64,000 nt of DNA from assembly GCA_002706335.1 (NCBI GenBank), contig PAKZ01000026.1, positions 96,799 through 160,798 on the forward strand, written 5' to 3'. The translations under genes were made by a program, and so were the position numbers. Shown piece after piece: positions 32,555 to 44,879 of the stretch. Within the stretch, counting starts at the first letter, position 1. Every line of letters starts with the position of its first letter. The stretch comes from Ahrensia sp. GTDB lineage: Bacteria > Pseudomonadota > Alphaproteobacteria > Rhizobiales > Rhizobiaceae. The notes beneath the pieces were generated by a model. It did no database searches. It saw only the letters and a list, made by a program, of their open reading frames with translations, and was not told the DNA's origin.

Positions 32555-33877
32555 GTGCATAGCGACCGTCAGGGAAACTCGCTCACCGGCGCATCGGCCG
32601 AAGCAGCCGATGCCTTCGACGCAGCGGTGGAGTGTTTCAACCTTTACCGGGGCGATCCGGTCGGGACGATCGACAAGGCGATTTCCAACGCGCCCGGCTT
32701 CGTCATGGCGCATGTTCTGAAGGCCTGGTTCTTCGCGCTCGCCACCGAACCGGCCACGGCGGCGGAGGCATCGCGGATCGTCGCCCACGCGCGCACGCTT
32801 CATCCCGATGACCGCGCCGCGTCTCACCTCAACGCCATCGCCCATGTGCTCGCAGGCAACTGGTCGAAGGCGGCGATCGCGCTCGACTTTCACTCGATGA
32901 CATGGCCGCATGACATCGTTGCCGTGCAGGCCGGCCATCTGATCGATTTCTTCCGCGCCAATGCGCGTGATTTGCGCGACCGGATCGCCCGCACGTTGCC
33001 GCGCTGGTCCGAGGACCGGCCCGGCTATTCGGTGCTGCTCGGCATGCATGCGTTCGGGCTCGAGGAAGCGGGCGATTATGCCGCTGCCGAGGCGAAGGGG
33101 CGCGAGGCGCTGGATCGTCAGCCGCTCGATGGCTGGGCGCATCACGCCGTAGCCCATGTGATGGAGATGCAGGGCCGCCCGGAAGACGGGCTTGGATGGA
33201 TGGAAACGCGCGAACCGCATTGGGCGGGGGACAGCGCCTATTTCCAGGTGCACAATTGGTGGCACAAGGCGCTCTATCATCTCGAACTGACGCAGGTGGA
33301 AGACGCCCTTGCTCTTTATGACGACCGCGTCCGCGCGCTTGGCGGCAACCTTTCGGTCAATCTGGTCGACGCCTCAGCGCTGCTCTGGCGGATCCGGCTT
33401 GAAGGCCACGACACGGGCGATCGCTGGGTCTCGCTCGCCGAAGCTTGGAGCCCCCTTGCCGACGGCAGGCTCTATCCCTTCAACGATCTCCATGCAGCGA
33501 TGGCCTTCCTTGCGGCGGGACGGCGCGGCGACGCGGAACGGATCGTAACGGCCTATCGTGCGGACCAACGCGACAGCGAAGTGGCCTCCTGGTGCCGGCA
33601 AACCGGCCTGCCGCTCATCGAGGGCTTTGTCGCCTTCCATGACGGCGACTACGAAGCAGCAATGCGGAAACTGCACGGTGTGCGCTTCATCGCCAATTCC
33701 TTCGGCGGAAGCCACGCCCAGCGCGACGTCATCGACTGGACGCTCGTCGAAGCCGCGATCCGGAGCGGCAAACGTGACGCGGCCGAGGCCCTTGCCAATG
33801 AACGGCTCGCGCTCAGGCCGCACAGTCCGGTCAACCGGTCGTTTCTCCATCGCTCATCGGAACTGCACGGCCGATGA
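32555..33877 (+). CDS. TTC38-like tetratricopeptide repeat protein
   Basis: A 440-residue soluble alpha-helical protein of the TTC38 type. Signature segments are LPRWSEDRPGYSVLLGMHAFGLEE, HHAVAHVMEMQGRPEDGLGWM and the NWWHKALYHLE block. These form helical repeats; no catalytic function is known. The start is GTG 32555 after CAGGAGGG, which is excellent spacing. Monocistronic by spacing; the next gene starts 113 nt later. Confidence 0.88.
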   Translation: MHSDRQGNSLTGASAEAADAFDAAVECFNLYRGDPVGTIDKAISNAPGFVMAHVLKAWFFALATEPATAAEASRIVAHARTLHPDDRAASHLNAIAHVLAGNWSKAAIALDFHSMTWPHDIVAVQAGHLIDFFRANARDLRDRIARTLPRWSEDRPGYSVLLGMHAFGLEEAGDYAAAEAKGREALDRQPLDGWAHHAVAHVMEMQGRPEDGLGWMETREPHWAGDSAYFQVHNWWHKALYHLELTQVEDALALYDDRVRALGGNLSVNLVDASALLWRIRLEGHDTGDRWVSLAEAWSPLADGRLYPFNDLHAAMAFLAAGRRGDAERIVTAYRADQRDSEVASWCRQTGLPLIEGFVAFHDGDYEAAMRKLHGVRFIANSFGGSHAQRDVIDWTLVEAAIRSGKRDAAEALANERLALRPHSPVNRSFLHRSSELHGR

Positions 33878-33990
33878 CGCACGCGGCGTCTTTCGCGTGT
33901 CGGGAATGGCAAGAATTAGGATGACCATCGGTAAGGCTGGTTTAACGGCGTTTCGCTATAACGAAACCCGGTTTACGGGCGGGATGGCCA

Positions 33991-35163
33991 TTGAGCGTTT
34001 CGATCAGCATGCATCTGGTGGTATTCGGGCTTATCGCGGCGCTCGCCATCCTTTGCGCCGTGGTCTATGCGACCTTGCGCAACCAGTCGGCATCGATCTG
34101 GCTTGCCGCCGCGCTCGGATGCGGTGGCATCGAGACGGTCGTGCTGACCAGCACTGTCAGAACCGACCTCGCGGTTGCCGCCGTGTCCTGCCTTGTTCCC
34201 GGCGCCTATCTTTGCCTCTCGCAGTCGATCCGCGCGTTGTTGCGCCTGCCCGGCACCGACCGGCGGCTGATCATTGCGGTATCGGCGCTGACACTGTCAT
34301 CGCTTGTGCTTCTGGCCGCCGGTGCGGGTGCCCTGCTCCAATCGCTGCCCTTCCAGATTGCGGGTGCGCTGGCCCTTGCCGACGGTATCCTGTGCCTCTA
34401 TCGCAAGCGCGCGAGGGATATTCTCGATACCGCCCTTCTGGGCATCCTGCTGACGATGGCCTTCATCGTGTTCGCCCGGATGCCGGTCTTTCCGCTTCTG
34501 TTCGATCCGCAGGCGATGGACGAGGTTCTGCAGCAATCGACGCTGCAGCGCTGGCTTCTGGGAGCGGCGATGATCACCACGCCGGCGAGCGTGCTGATCA
34601 TGATCGCGAAGATCGTCCTTGAGGTGATCGCGAGCCACCGCGAGCGCTCGGAACGCGACTATTTGACGAATCTGATGAACCGCCGGTCCTTCGAGCGCGT
34701 CTCGTCCGGTACGACGACCGACGGCGGGGCGGTGATCGTCTGCGACATCGATCACTTCAAGTCCATCAACGACCGCTACGGCCATGCCACCGGCGACGAT
34801 ATCATTCGTGTCTTCGCCTCTCTCTTGCACGGACTGGAGGGCCTTCCGGCGCGCGTGGGCGGAGAAGAGTTCGCGCTTCTGTTGCCTGGTGCGACCGAGG
34901 ACGAGGCATGCGTGATCGCGGATGCCATCCGGGAGCGGTTCCACGCGCTCAGGCATCCCACGCTCCACGGCGACCACAGGCTGAGCGCCAGTTTCGGGGT
35001 CGCAGGTTTCGCCCCCGGCGAAACGCTTCAGAACGCGCTCGTCCACGCCGACCGGGCGCTCTACCGCGCCAAGGACGAAGGTCGAAACAGGGTGGCGTCC
35101 GGCAGGACCGGGCCAATGGAGCAGGTGATGGCAGGCGTGCTCCGAACCGCCTCAGCAGGATAA
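33991..35163 (+). CDS. Membrane-anchored diguanylate cyclase
   Basis: A 390-residue protein with an N-terminal membrane domain of about six helices (residues 5-215) and a C-terminal GGDEF domain. The active-site motif is RVGGEEFALLLPG (GGEEF), which supports cyclase activity, and the DIDHFKSINDRYGHATGDD metal/nucleotide region is intact. No RxxD inhibitory site is obvious just before GGEEF. It makes c-di-GMP, opposing the EAL protein 5 kb upstream. The start is uncertain: TTG 33991 has GGCGGGA upstream; ATG 34009 is the alternative. Confidence 0.88.
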   Translation: MSVSISMHLVVFGLIAALAILCAVVYATLRNQSASIWLAAALGCGGIETVVLTSTVRTDLAVAAVSCLVPGAYLCLSQSIRALLRLPGTDRRLIIAVSALTLSSLVLLAAGAGALLQSLPFQIAGALALADGILCLYRKRARDILDTALLGILLTMAFIVFARMPVFPLLFDPQAMDEVLQQSTLQRWLLGAAMITTPASVLIMIAKIVLEVIASHRERSERDYLTNLMNRRSFERVSSGTTTDGGAVIVCDIDHFKSINDRYGHATGDDIIRVFASLLHGLEGLPARVGGEEFALLLPGATEDEACVIADAIRERFHALRHPTLHGDHRLSASFGVAGFAPGETLQNALVHADRALYRAKDEGRNRVASGRTGPMEQVMAGVLRTASAG

Positions 35164-35625
35164 TCAGCCCTTGAACGGCTTCATGCCCTCGCGCGCCAGT
35201 TCGTCGGCGCGTTCGTTTTCGGGATGGCCGGCGTGGCCTTTCACCCAGTTCCATTGGATGTCGTGACGGCCGGTCAACGCGTCGAGTTCCTGCCAGAGTT
35301 CGGCGTTCTTTACGGGCTTCTTGGCCGCCGTCTTCCAGCCGTTGCGTTTCCAGCCATGGATCCAGCCGGAAATTCCGTCCTTCACATAGGAGGAATCGGT
35401 ATAGAGCTCGATGCGGTGCGGCCCGCCCTTCAGCGCTTCCAGCGCCCGAATGGCCGCCAGCAGTTCCATTCGGTTGTTGGTGGTCAGCGCCTCGCCGCCC
35501 TTCAGTTCCTTGTCGACGCCGTTCCAGCGCAGGATCGCGCCCCAGCCCCCCGGGCCCGGATTGCCCGAGCAGGCACCGTCTGTGAAGATCTCGATCGTCT
35601 TTGCAGCCACTGCCTTGCCCGCCAT
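35164..35625 (-). CDS. rnhA: Ribonuclease HI
   Basis: A 153-residue RNase H. The catalytic acidic residues are in [16 protein letters not shown] (Asp), [14 protein letters not shown] (Glu), LYTDSSYV (Asp) and the later [12 protein letters not shown] (Asp, with His before it). The enzyme cuts RNA in RNA-DNA hybrids during replication. ATG 35625 overlaps the thrB stop in an ATGA arrangement, so the two are translationally coupled. The stop is convergent with the cyclase gene. Confidence 0.97.
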   Translation of the reverse strand: MAGKAVAAKTIEIFTDGACSGNPGPGGWGAILRWNGVDKELKGGEALTTNNRMELLAAIRALEALKGGPHRIELYTDSSYVKDGISGWIHGWKRNGWKTAAKKPVKNAELWQELDALTGRHDIQWNWVKGHAGHPENERADELAREGMKPFKG

Positions 35626-36584
35626 CAGAGCCCGTATTCCCGTGCCGATTTCACGCCCATGTGGAACCGCATCTTGGCGAGATATTCGAGCGGGTCCTTC
35701 TTGACCACGAGCGAGCCTTCGGGCGTCATCACCCAGTCGTAGAGCCGCGTCAGCATGAAGCGCAAAGCCGCGCCTGCGGACAGGATCGGCAGAGCCTCCG
35801 CTTCGGCCGGCGCGAGTGGCCGCACGGCGTTGTAGGCTTTCAGCATGGCTCGCGCCTTGGTCAGGTTGAAGGCGTGATCGCGCTCGAAACACCAGGCGTT
35901 GAGGCAGACCGCCACGTCATAGGCAAAGGCATCGTTGCAGGCGAAATAAAAGTCGATGAAGCCGGACAGCGCATCGCCGAGGAAGAAGACATTGTCCGGA
36001 AAGAGATCGGCATGAATGACGCCCTGCGGCAGGGTGCGCGGCCATTCCGCCTCCAGACGGTCGAGCAGCGTTTCGGTCTCGCCGACGAGGTCCGGATCGA
36101 TCGCGTCGGCATGGTCCTTCGCCTTGGTCCAGAGCGGCCGCCAGTCGGCGAGCGTCAGCGAATTGCCGCGCGTCAGCGCAAAGCCCTCGCCGGCCAGATG
36201 CATTTCGGCCAGTCCGCGCCCGACCTCGGCGCAATGCACCGGTTGCGGACGCCGCAGCCAGATGCCTTCCAGAAAGGTTACCATCGCGGCCGGGCGTCCG
36301 CACAATTCGCCGAGGATCGCACCGTCGCGGCGCTCCACCGGCAACGGACAGGATATCCCGCGGGTCGCCAGATGCTGCATGAGGCCGAGGAAGAACGGCA
36401 AGTCGTCGCGGTTCACTCGTTTCTCGTATAGCGTCAGGATGAACTGGCCCGCCGTCGTGTGGACGAGGAAGTTGGAGTTTTCCACGCCCTCGGCGATGCC
36501 GCGATAGGATTGCAGCTCGCCGACATCGTAGTCGGCCAGAAAGGCGCCGAGATCGCCTTCATTGATATCAGTGTAGACCGCCAA
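35625..36584 (-). CDS. thrB: Homoserine kinase, ThrB type II
   Basis: A 319-residue kinase of the aminoglycoside-phosphotransferase fold, the non-GHMP form found in alphaproteobacteria and pseudomonads. The catalytic loop is [14 protein letters not shown] (HxDxxxxN), and the metal motif is [12 protein letters not shown]. It phosphorylates homoserine to give the substrate of ThrC, encoded 12 kb away. It lies between ispH (3 bp gap) and rnhA (overlap), a conserved Rhizobiales order. Confidence 0.96.
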   Translation of the reverse strand: MAVYTDINEGDLGAFLADYDVGELQSYRGIAEGVENSNFLVHTTAGQFILTLYEKRVNRDDLPFFLGLMQHLATRGISCPLPVERRDGAILGELCGRPAAMVTFLEGIWLRRPQPVHCAEVGRGLAEMHLAGEGFALTRGNSLTLADWRPLWTKAKDHADAIDPDLVGETETLLDRLEAEWPRTLPQGVIHADLFPDNVFFLGDALSGFIDFYFACNDAFAYDVAVCLNAWCFERDHAFNLTKARAMLKAYNAVRPLAPAEAEALPILSAGAALRFMLTRLYDWVMTPEGSLVVKKDPLEYLAKMRFHMGVKSAREYGL

Positions 36585-36587
36585 GAC

Positions 36588-37598
36588 CTATCCGTCCGTG
36601 CCGTTGAGAAACGCCATGTCCGCGCCGCCCAGTTCCGTGTCGCGCAGATCGCGCATGACCGGGAAATTCTCCGTCTCCTCGACCGTGAGCGCGATGTCGA
36701 CGGTGACGTCGAAGCGTTCGCGAAACGCATTGATGATCTCCTGGACCACGATCTCGGGCGCGGACGCCCCGGCGGAGAGGCTCACCGAGGAGACGCCCTG
36801 CATACGCGCCCAGTCGATCTCGGAAGCCCGCTGAACCAGCACGGCATCCGCCGCGCCGTGACGCTTGGCGACCTCTACGAGACGGCGTGAATTCGACGAG
36901 TTCGGCGCACCGACGATCAGAAACATGCCGGTGCCCGGCGCGGCCTTTTTCACCGCCTCCTGACGGTTGGTGGTCGCATAGCAGATCGATTCCGACGAGG
37001 GCGGCGTCATATTCGGAAAACGCTGTTCCAGGGCCGCCACGATGTCGGCAGTGTCGTCGACCGACAGCGTCGTCTGCGTCACATAGCCGAGATTGTCTTC
37101 GTCCGGCACGGCGAGGTCCGCCACCTGCCCGACGGTCTCGACCAGCGTCACCGCACCGGGCTCCAGCTGGCCCATGGTTCCGACAACCTCCGGGTGGCCG
37201 GCATGGCCGATCAGCAGCACATGGCGGCCGAGCCGTTCATGGCGCATCGCCTGCTTGTGCACCTTGGAGACCAGCGGACAGGTCGCGTCCAGATAGAACA
37301 TCTCCCGCGTCTCGGCGTCTGCCGGTACCGATTTCGGCACGCCATGCGCCGAGAAAACAACGGGCCGGTCGCGATACTCGGCGGGGATGTCGGACAATTC
37401 CTTGACGAAGACCGCGCCGCGCTCGCGCAGCCCGTCGACGACGAAGCGGTTGTGAACGATTTCGTGGCGGACATAGACCGGCGCGCCATATTTCTTCAGC
37501 GCCAGGACGACGATCTGGATCGCCCGGTCGACGCCCGCGCAAAAGCCGCGCGGCTCGCACAGGCGGATCGTCAGATGCGGTTTGGCGGAGATGTTCAT
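36588..37598 (-). CDS. ispH: 4-hydroxy-3-methylbut-2-enyl diphosphate reductase
   Basis: A 336-residue Fe-S enzyme, last step of the MEP isoprenoid pathway, giving IPP and DMAPP. The three cluster cysteines are in [15 protein letters not shown] (C14, and C20 nearby), [13 protein letters not shown] and [13 protein letters not shown]. The HGVPKSV and [13 protein letters not shown] segments bind the diphosphate. Co-location with heme/isoprenoid-requiring oxidase assembly genes is typical of the order. It is 31 bp after surf1. Confidence 0.97.
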   Translation of the reverse strand: MNISAKPHLTIRLCEPRGFCAGVDRAIQIVVLALKKYGAPVYVRHEIVHNRFVVDGLRERGAVFVKELSDIPAEYRDRPVVFSAHGVPKSVPADAETREMFYLDATCPLVSKVHKQAMRHERLGRHVLLIGHAGHPEVVGTMGQLEPGAVTLVETVGQVADLAVPDEDNLGYVTQTTLSVDDTADIVAALEQRFPNMTPPSSESICYATTNRQEAVKKAAPGTGMFLIVGAPNSSNSRRLVEVAKRHGAADAVLVQRASEIDWARMQGVSSVSLSAGASAPEIVVQEIINAFRERFDVTVDIALTVEETENFPVMRDLRDTELGGADMAFLNGTDG

Positions 37599-37629
37599 GC
37601 GGGTGATTAGGGAGCGCGGAGCGCCGGTG

Positions 37630-38394
37630 TCAAGCCGAACGAAGCCGCCGCCACAGGAACACGCCCGAGACCGCCGACAGCGCCAGCGCCAGTCCGTACC
37701 ATGTCACCGCATATTGGAGGTGATTGTTGGGCAGCTCGATATTGGTGACGCCGCCGATTGGCAGTTTCGACGGATCCGAATAAGGGCCGGCATCGACGAA
37801 GAGCGGCACGACCGTCTCGCCCTCGACGCCGGCCGCGACCGTCATCGCCGCGAGATCCTTCCAGTAATATTCGTTCTTCGCCGGTTCGTTCTCAGGCACG
37901 AGGAAGCCCGGCTTGGCGTCGAGGGGCAGGCGCGCCAGACCCGTGATCGCCTGTTCGCCTTCGGGAAGGCTTTCCGGGCGGGTTTTCGGATCAGCCCGGT
38001 CGTAGGGCACGAAACCGCGATTGACGAACAGGACGCGCCCGTCATCGAGGCGCAGCGGCTGGTAGATGTTCCAGCCGGATGCGCCCTTCCAGGTCGACAG
38101 CACATGCTGTTCCGTTCCCGGCAGAAACGTGCCGGAGAATTCGACAGGCAGATATTCGATATCCGCGCCCTCGCGCATCCGCGTGAGCGCTTCGTCAAGC
38201 GGAACGGGCGAGGCGTGGATACGCATATCGATGGTCGCGAGAAGGTCCTCCTTCCAGGCGAGGCGGCGCACCTGCCAGTTTCCAAGCGAGATGAGGATCG
38301 CGAGCATGACCAGCGTCGACACGACTAGCGCCCAGGGAAAGCGCCTCGCCTTGCCGTCGCGCTGCTCGTCCGTCTTTGCCGCTGCCAAATTCAT
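37630..38394 (-). CDS. SURF1 family cytochrome oxidase assembly protein
   Basis: A 254-residue inner-membrane protein with one helix at each end ([24 protein letters not shown] and [20 protein letters not shown]). The SURF1 signatures [20 protein letters not shown] and [14 protein letters not shown] are intact. SURF1 helps insert heme a into subunit I of aa3 oxidase. It stands downstream of ctaE after a 63-bp gap holding a hairpin. The DUF983 gene often found here in relatives is absent. Confidence 0.95.
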   Translation of the reverse strand: MNLAAAKTDEQRDGKARRFPWALVVSTLVMLAILISLGNWQVRRLAWKEDLLATIDMRIHASPVPLDEALTRMREGADIEYLPVEFSGTFLPGTEQHVLSTWKGASGWNIYQPLRLDDGRVLFVNRGFVPYDRADPKTRPESLPEGEQAITGLARLPLDAKPGFLVPENEPAKNEYYWKDLAAMTVAAGVEGETVVPLFVDAGPYSDPSKLPIGGVTNIELPNNHLQYAVTWYGLALALSAVSGVFLWRRLRSA

Positions 38395-38400
38395 CTCCTG

Positions 38401-38432
38401 AAAAGCGAAGGGGCGATCAACCGACCGCCCCT
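38401..38432 (-). terminator. Leaky terminator-like hairpin between ctaE and surf1
   Basis: On the minus strand AGGGGCG (complement of 38426-38432) pairs with CGCCCCT (complement of 38409-38415), followed by TCGCTTTT. The stem is 7 bp with a 10-nt loop. It may reduce read-through from the structural oxidase genes into surf1-ispH-thrB-rnhA. Confidence 0.45.
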
Positions 38433-38457
38433 CCCCGAACCGATTGTCGTCTCGGTA

Positions 38458-39336
38458 TCACATGTGCGCGATCGGCGCGCCCCAGGAACCCCAGACATAG
38501 ATTGTGAAGAACAGGAACAGCCACACGACGTCGACGAAGTGCCAGTACCAGGCGGCCGCCTCGAAGCCGAAATGCTGTTTCGGCGTGAAGTCGCCTGCGA
38601 GTGCACGGAAGAAGCAAACCAGCAGGAAGATCGTGCCGACCAGAACGTGGAAGCCGTGGAAGCCCGTGGACATGAAGAAGGTCGCGCCATAGAGCGAGCC
38701 CGAGAACTGGAACGGCGCGTGCGCATATTCATAGGCCTGCACGGACGAGAAGAGTACGCCCAGCAGAATCGTCAGCCCGAGGCCCCATTTCAGGCCGGAC
38801 CGGTCATTGTGCAGCAGCGCATGGTGCGCCCAGGTAACCGTGGTGCCCGACAGCAGCAGGATGACCGTGTTGTAGAGCGGCAGGTGCAGCGGATCGAGCA
38901 CTTCGAGGCCCTGAGGCGGCCAGGTGCCGCCTGTATAGGCCAGACGCGCAAATTCGTTCGCCTGGTCATAGAACAGGCTGGCGTCGAACACCGCCCAGAA
39001 CCAGGCGACGAAGAACATCACCTCCGAGGCGATGAACATGATCATGCCGTAGCGCAGGTGGATGGACACGACCTTGGTGTGATGGCCCTGATGCGCTTCC
39101 TTGATGGTGTCGCCCCACCAGCCGAACATCGTGTAGAGGATAATCAGAAGGCCGATGAAGAAGGTCCACGGGTTGGACAGCGGAATGCCGAGCAGAGCGA
39201 ATTCGTTGCCCTGTATCGCCTGCATCCAGCCGATGCCGCCGATCGCCATGACGAGCGCGCCGATGGAGCCGAAGAGCGGCCACGGGCTCGGATCGATGAT
39301 ATGGTAATCATGATGTTTGGTGTGTGCGTCGGCCAT
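38458..39336 (-). CDS. ctaE: Cytochrome c oxidase subunit III
   Basis: A 292-residue protein with seven membrane helices, starting MADAHTKHHDYHIIDPSPWP as usual for subunit III. Typical parts are the GHHTKVVSIHLRYGMIMFIASEVMFFVAWFWA helix region and the C-terminal AAWYWHFVDVVWLFLFFTIYVWG. It binds lipid and protects the aa3 core from suicide inactivation. It follows ctaG after 14 bp. Confidence 0.97.
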   Translation of the reverse strand: MADAHTKHHDYHIIDPSPWPLFGSIGALVMAIGGIGWMQAIQGNEFALLGIPLSNPWTFFIGLLIILYTMFGWWGDTIKEAHQGHHTKVVSIHLRYGMIMFIASEVMFFVAWFWAVFDASLFYDQANEFARLAYTGGTWPPQGLEVLDPLHLPLYNTVILLLSGTTVTWAHHALLHNDRSGLKWGLGLTILLGVLFSSVQAYEYAHAPFQFSGSLYGATFFMSTGFHGFHVLVGTIFLLVCFFRALAGDFTPKQHFGFEAAAWYWHFVDVVWLFLFFTIYVWGSWGAPIAHM

Positions 39337-39350
39337 ATGGCTATCCCCGA

Positions 39351-39956
39351 TTACTGTATGGTTCGCGTGACGTCCGCGTTGACGTCTGATTGCGCAACGG
39401 GCTTCGGTTCGTCAACTGGAAAGAAGGTGTAGGAAAGCGTCAACGTGTCGATGTCCTTCAGTTCCTCGGATTTCACGATATCCGGGTCGATGAAGAACAC
39501 AATCGGCATGTCGGCGGTTTCGCCGGGCTCCAGCGTCTGTTCGGTGAAGCAGAAGCACTCGATCTTGTTGAAATAGGCGCCCGCCGATTGCGGCGTGACG
39601 TTAAAGGTCGCGGTGCCGGTCACAGTGCGTGTGGAATTGTTGTGCGCGGTGTAACCGACCTGCCTCGTCTCACCGATGCGCAATTCGACCTCGCGCTGAT
39701 TCGGGCGGAAATCCCAGTTCACGCCGGGCGAGACATTGGCGTCGAATCGCACCTTGATCGTCTGGTCGAGGACCTCGATACCCGCCGACTGCGCCCGCTG
39801 GGTGGTGCCGCCATAGCCGGTCACCTGGCAAAAGATCCGGTAAAGCGGAACCGAGGCATAGGCCATGCCGATCATGCCGAAAACGATGCCGAGACCGATC
39901 GCGGCAATCAGCCCGTTACGCCTGCTTCCCTTCGGATTTTCCGTCTGTTCCGTCAT
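39351..39956 (-). CDS. ctaG: Cytochrome c oxidase assembly protein CtaG (Cox11)
   Basis: A 201-residue protein anchored by one N-terminal helix (LIAAIGLGIVFGMIGMAYASVPLY) with a periplasmic copper chaperone domain. The Cox11 copper site CFCFTEQ is visible, along with YRIFCQVTGYGGTTQ. It delivers copper to the CuB site of subunit I. The ATG at 39956 has GAGGGC upstream. It is 7 bp after the small CtaF gene. Confidence 0.96.
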   Translation of the reverse strand: MTEQTENPKGSRRNGLIAAIGLGIVFGMIGMAYASVPLYRIFCQVTGYGGTTQRAQSAGIEVLDQTIKVRFDANVSPGVNWDFRPNQREVELRIGETRQVGYTAHNNSTRTVTGTATFNVTPQSAGAYFNKIECFCFTEQTLEPGETADMPIVFFIDPDIVKSEELKDIDTLTLSYTFFPVDEPKPVAQSDVNADVTRTIQ

Positions 39957-39963
39957 TCGGCCC

Positions 39964-40128
39964 TCACAGCGAACGATTGAAAAGAGACGCGCCCATCTTG
40001 GCCCAGGAGCCGACATAGACGATGATGACGAAGGCGGCGAGCACAAGTCCAAGCGCGATGGAACGGCGGCGTTGCGCCTTCTTTTGCGCGTCGGTCATGG
40101 TGACCGTTTCAGGCTTTTCTTCCGACAT
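39964..40128 (-). CDS. CtaF-like small membrane protein of the oxidase operon
   Basis: A 54-residue protein with one membrane helix (SIALGLVLAAFVIIVYVGSW) after a charged N-terminus (TMTDAQKKAQRRR). Small single-helix proteins sit at this exact place between ctaB and ctaG in many alphaproteobacteria and are annotated as CtaF/CoxF. Their role in oxidase assembly or structure is not settled. The gaps of 5 and 7 bp to its neighbours support co-translation. Confidence 0.85.
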   Translation of the reverse strand: MSEEKPETVTMTDAQKKAQRRRSIALGLVLAAFVIIVYVGSWAKMGASLFNRSL

Positions 40129-40133
40129 CGCGA

Positions 40134-41063
40134 TCACCCCGCCAGAACCTTCATGACGAGCGCTTCGCCCAGCAGAACCGCGAACAGCGCGGCCAGATAG
40201 ACAAGCGAGAAGCCGAACAGTTTCTTGGCCGGAACCATGGTCGCGTCGCCGTCGGGCATGCGCCAGACCGCGAAGGCGTGACGCAGGAAGTTCAGGCCGA
40301 GCAGGATGGAGACCGCGCCATAGACCGGGCCGGCCAGGCCGAGCGGCCATGGCGACACCGCAACCGTGGTCAGCGCCAACGAATAGGCGACGATCTGCAG
40401 CTTGGTATGACGCTCGCCCGCGACGTTGGGCAGCATCGGCACCTTGGCCATGTCGTAGTCGCGCAGCTTGAACAGCGCGAGCGCCCAGAAGTGCGGCGGC
40501 GTCCACAGGAAGATAATCAGGAACAGGATGACGCTTTCGAGGCTGACGCCGCCGGTGACGGCCGCCCAGCCGATCATCGGCGGAAATGCGCCAGCCGCGC
40601 CGCCGATGACGATATTCTGCGGCGTCGAGCGCTTCAGCCACATCGTGTAGATGACGGCATAGAAGAAGATCGTGAAGGCAAGCAGGCCGCCCGCGACCCA
40701 GTTGGTCAGCGTTCCGAGCGTGATCACCGCGAAGACCGACAGGATCAGGCCGAACGTCAGGGCTTCGCCCCTCGCGATGCGGCCGGCCGGGATCGGGCGC
40801 TTGGCGGTGCGCGTCATCACCGCGTCGATATCGGCGTCATACCACATGTTGAGCGCGCCCGAGGCGCCACCGCCAACCGCGATCGCCAGGATAGCGATGA
40901 TCGCGATGAAGGGATTGATCGAGCCGGGCGCCAGCAGCATGCCGACAAAGGCCGTGAAGACGACCAGCGACATGACGCGCGGCTTCAAAAGCGCGAAATA
41001 ATCCCCGGGCATCGCCTCGGAGATGCGGGTTTCGGTGCTCTCGATATTTTCGACTAACGCCAT
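40134..41063 (-). CDS. ctaB: Protoheme IX farnesyltransferase
   Basis: A 309-residue UbiA-family membrane enzyme, converting heme b to heme o for aa3 oxidase. The prenyl-diphosphate-binding motif [19 protein letters not shown] (N/DxxxD) is intact, and the second Asp-rich loop is [13 protein letters not shown]. About nine helices. The ATG at 41063 has AAGGCAG upstream. The farnesyl donor ultimately depends on the ispH pathway in the same cluster. Confidence 0.96.
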   Translation of the reverse strand: MALVENIESTETRISEAMPGDYFALLKPRVMSLVVFTAFVGMLLAPGSINPFIAIIAILAIAVGGGASGALNMWYDADIDAVMTRTAKRPIPAGRIARGEALTFGLILSVFAVITLGTLTNWVAGGLLAFTIFFYAVIYTMWLKRSTPQNIVIGGAAGAFPPMIGWAAVTGGVSLESVILFLIIFLWTPPHFWALALFKLRDYDMAKVPMLPNVAGERHTKLQIVAYSLALTTVAVSPWPLGLAGPVYGAVSILLGLNFLRHAFAVWRMPDGDATMVPAKKLFGFSLVYLAALFAVLLGEALVMKVLAG

Positions 41064-41130
41064 TCTGCCTTGTCCAGTCCCGCCGGGGTTTTTCACCCTT
41101 GTCGCAGCTTCAGGGGACTTCTTTTTGTGC

Positions 41131-41159
41131 GGCTGCCCGGAGCGATGCGCCGGGCAGCC
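41131..41159 (-). other. Strong hairpin between ctaD and ctaB
   Basis: GGCTGCCCGG (41131-41140) and CCGGGCAGCC (41150-41159) form a perfect 10-bp stem with a 9-nt loop, 25 bp after the ctaD stop. On the minus strand no T-run follows. It probably stabilises the ctaC-ctaD message or reduces expression of the assembly genes relative to the structural ones. Confidence 0.6.
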
Positions 41160-41183
41160 TGTTTCACGTTTCGGGTCGCCCGC

Positions 41184-43758
<2,575 letters not shown>

Positions 43759-44152
43759 GATTGTCACTCCCAATCACTAGCGGCCGGGGTCGCGTGGCCG
43801 CATCGGGCCAAAGCCCGTCATTGACCTGTATCAAACACAGACCGCTTTTACGCGCAACACAAACGCAAGTCGAAGCCGTGCGTCATTTTTGCGCGCGAAG
43901 GGTCTTGTCACGCCGCGCTTATTGGCGAAACCGGCGCATTTGCCAAGCCGTCAGCGCGACAAAAAAACGCGCATGCCATGATTTCGACCAGAAACCATGT
44001 GTGAAGGTCGGTCGATGGCCGGTTTCCCTTTCCTCGCGGGCTGCGATAATAGGGCTAACGATTCGATCCGCGGGGAGGAGAATTTTCTTGCGGAGCGCTA
44101 TTCGAAGCCTCGAAATGATCCTACGCAACGATCCGCCAACCACGGACCGCAC
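43759..44152. other. Intergenic region between ctaC and ialB
   Basis: This 394-bp gap separates two divergent genes. It holds the anaerobox at 43821-43834 and AT-richer tracts around 43835-43990, where promoters for both directions are expected. Nearer ialB there is GGGGAGGAGAA at 44072-44082, a good ribosome-site-like sequence, but I see no convincing start codon or conserved protein after it. No RNA gene was recognised. Confidence 0.4.
43821..43834. promoter_or_regulatory. FNR/FixK-type anaerobox before ctaC
   Basis: TTGACCTGTATCAA matches the FNR/FixK/FnrL consensus TTGAT-N4-ATCAA with one mismatch; the TTGA and TCAA half-sites are exact. It lies 62 bp before the ctaC start, where it could overlap the promoter. 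Many alphaproteobacteria lower aa3 oxidase under low oxygen in favour of cbb3. Confidence 0.65.
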
Positions 44153-44758
44153 ATGAACGACGACTTCTTCACATTCATCGCCTCGCGGCAGTCGCAGATC
44201 GGCAAACGTCTCGGTCTTCGCACCGTCCGGTCGGCGCTTCTCGCCGCGGCAACCGTCTTCGCCGGCGGCCTAGTTTCCTCGGCCGCGCTCGCGCAGGGCA
44301 CCGCGCCGGGCTCGACCGGCACGATGCAGCCCTCGAGCGTGAGGGCCAATTACGGCGCTTGGTCGATCGTCTGCGACCAGCCGCCCGGCGCATCGTCCGA
44401 GCAATGCGTGCTCATGCAGAATGTGGTCGCCGCCGACCGCGAGGAATTCGGCCTGTCCGTCGTCGTCCTGAAGACCGCCGACAAGAAAGCGCAGATCCTG
44501 CGCGTTCTCGCACCGCTCGGCGTGCTGCTTCCCAACGGCCTTGGCCTCAATATCGACGGCACGGATATCGGCCGCGCCTATTTCGTGCGTTGCTTCACCG
44601 ATGGCTGCTACGCCGAGGTGATCCTCGAGGATTCGCTGATCAAGGCGCTGGAAGAGGGCCAGAGCGCCACCTTCTATGTCTTCCAGACGCCCGAGGAAGG
44701 CATCGGCATCCCCGTCGACCTCTCCGGCTTCACCGATGGCTACAAGGCGCTGCCCTGA
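44153..44758 (+). CDS. IalB (invasion-associated locus B) family protein
   Basis: A 201-residue periplasmic protein with signal peptide (ALLAAATVFAGGLVSSAALAQ). The IalB fold is shown by YGAWSIVCDQPPGASSEQCVLMQNVV and paired cysteines (VRCFTDGCYAEVIL). Bartonella IalB is linked to erythrocyte invasion, but relatives occur in free-living Rhizobiales and their role is unknown. ATG 44153 directly precedes the signal region. It is divergent from ctaC. Confidence 0.9.
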   Translation: MNDDFFTFIASRQSQIGKRLGLRTVRSALLAAATVFAGGLVSSAALAQGTAPGSTGTMQPSSVRANYGAWSIVCDQPPGASSEQCVLMQNVVAADREEFGLSVVVLKTADKKAQILRVLAPLGVLLPNGLGLNIDGTDIGRAYFVRCFTDGCYAEVILEDSLIKALEEGQSATFYVFQTPEEGIGIPVDLSGFTDGYKALP

Positions 44759-44879
44759 ACCGGGGCTGCGCAATTTACGAAGATTTCCGGATATAATCGC
44801 GGGTAAAACCGATTGTCCTTTGCGGGACAGCGCCATATGGTCCTGCCGATTTTGCATCGATGAACCGGGAGGATATAGA

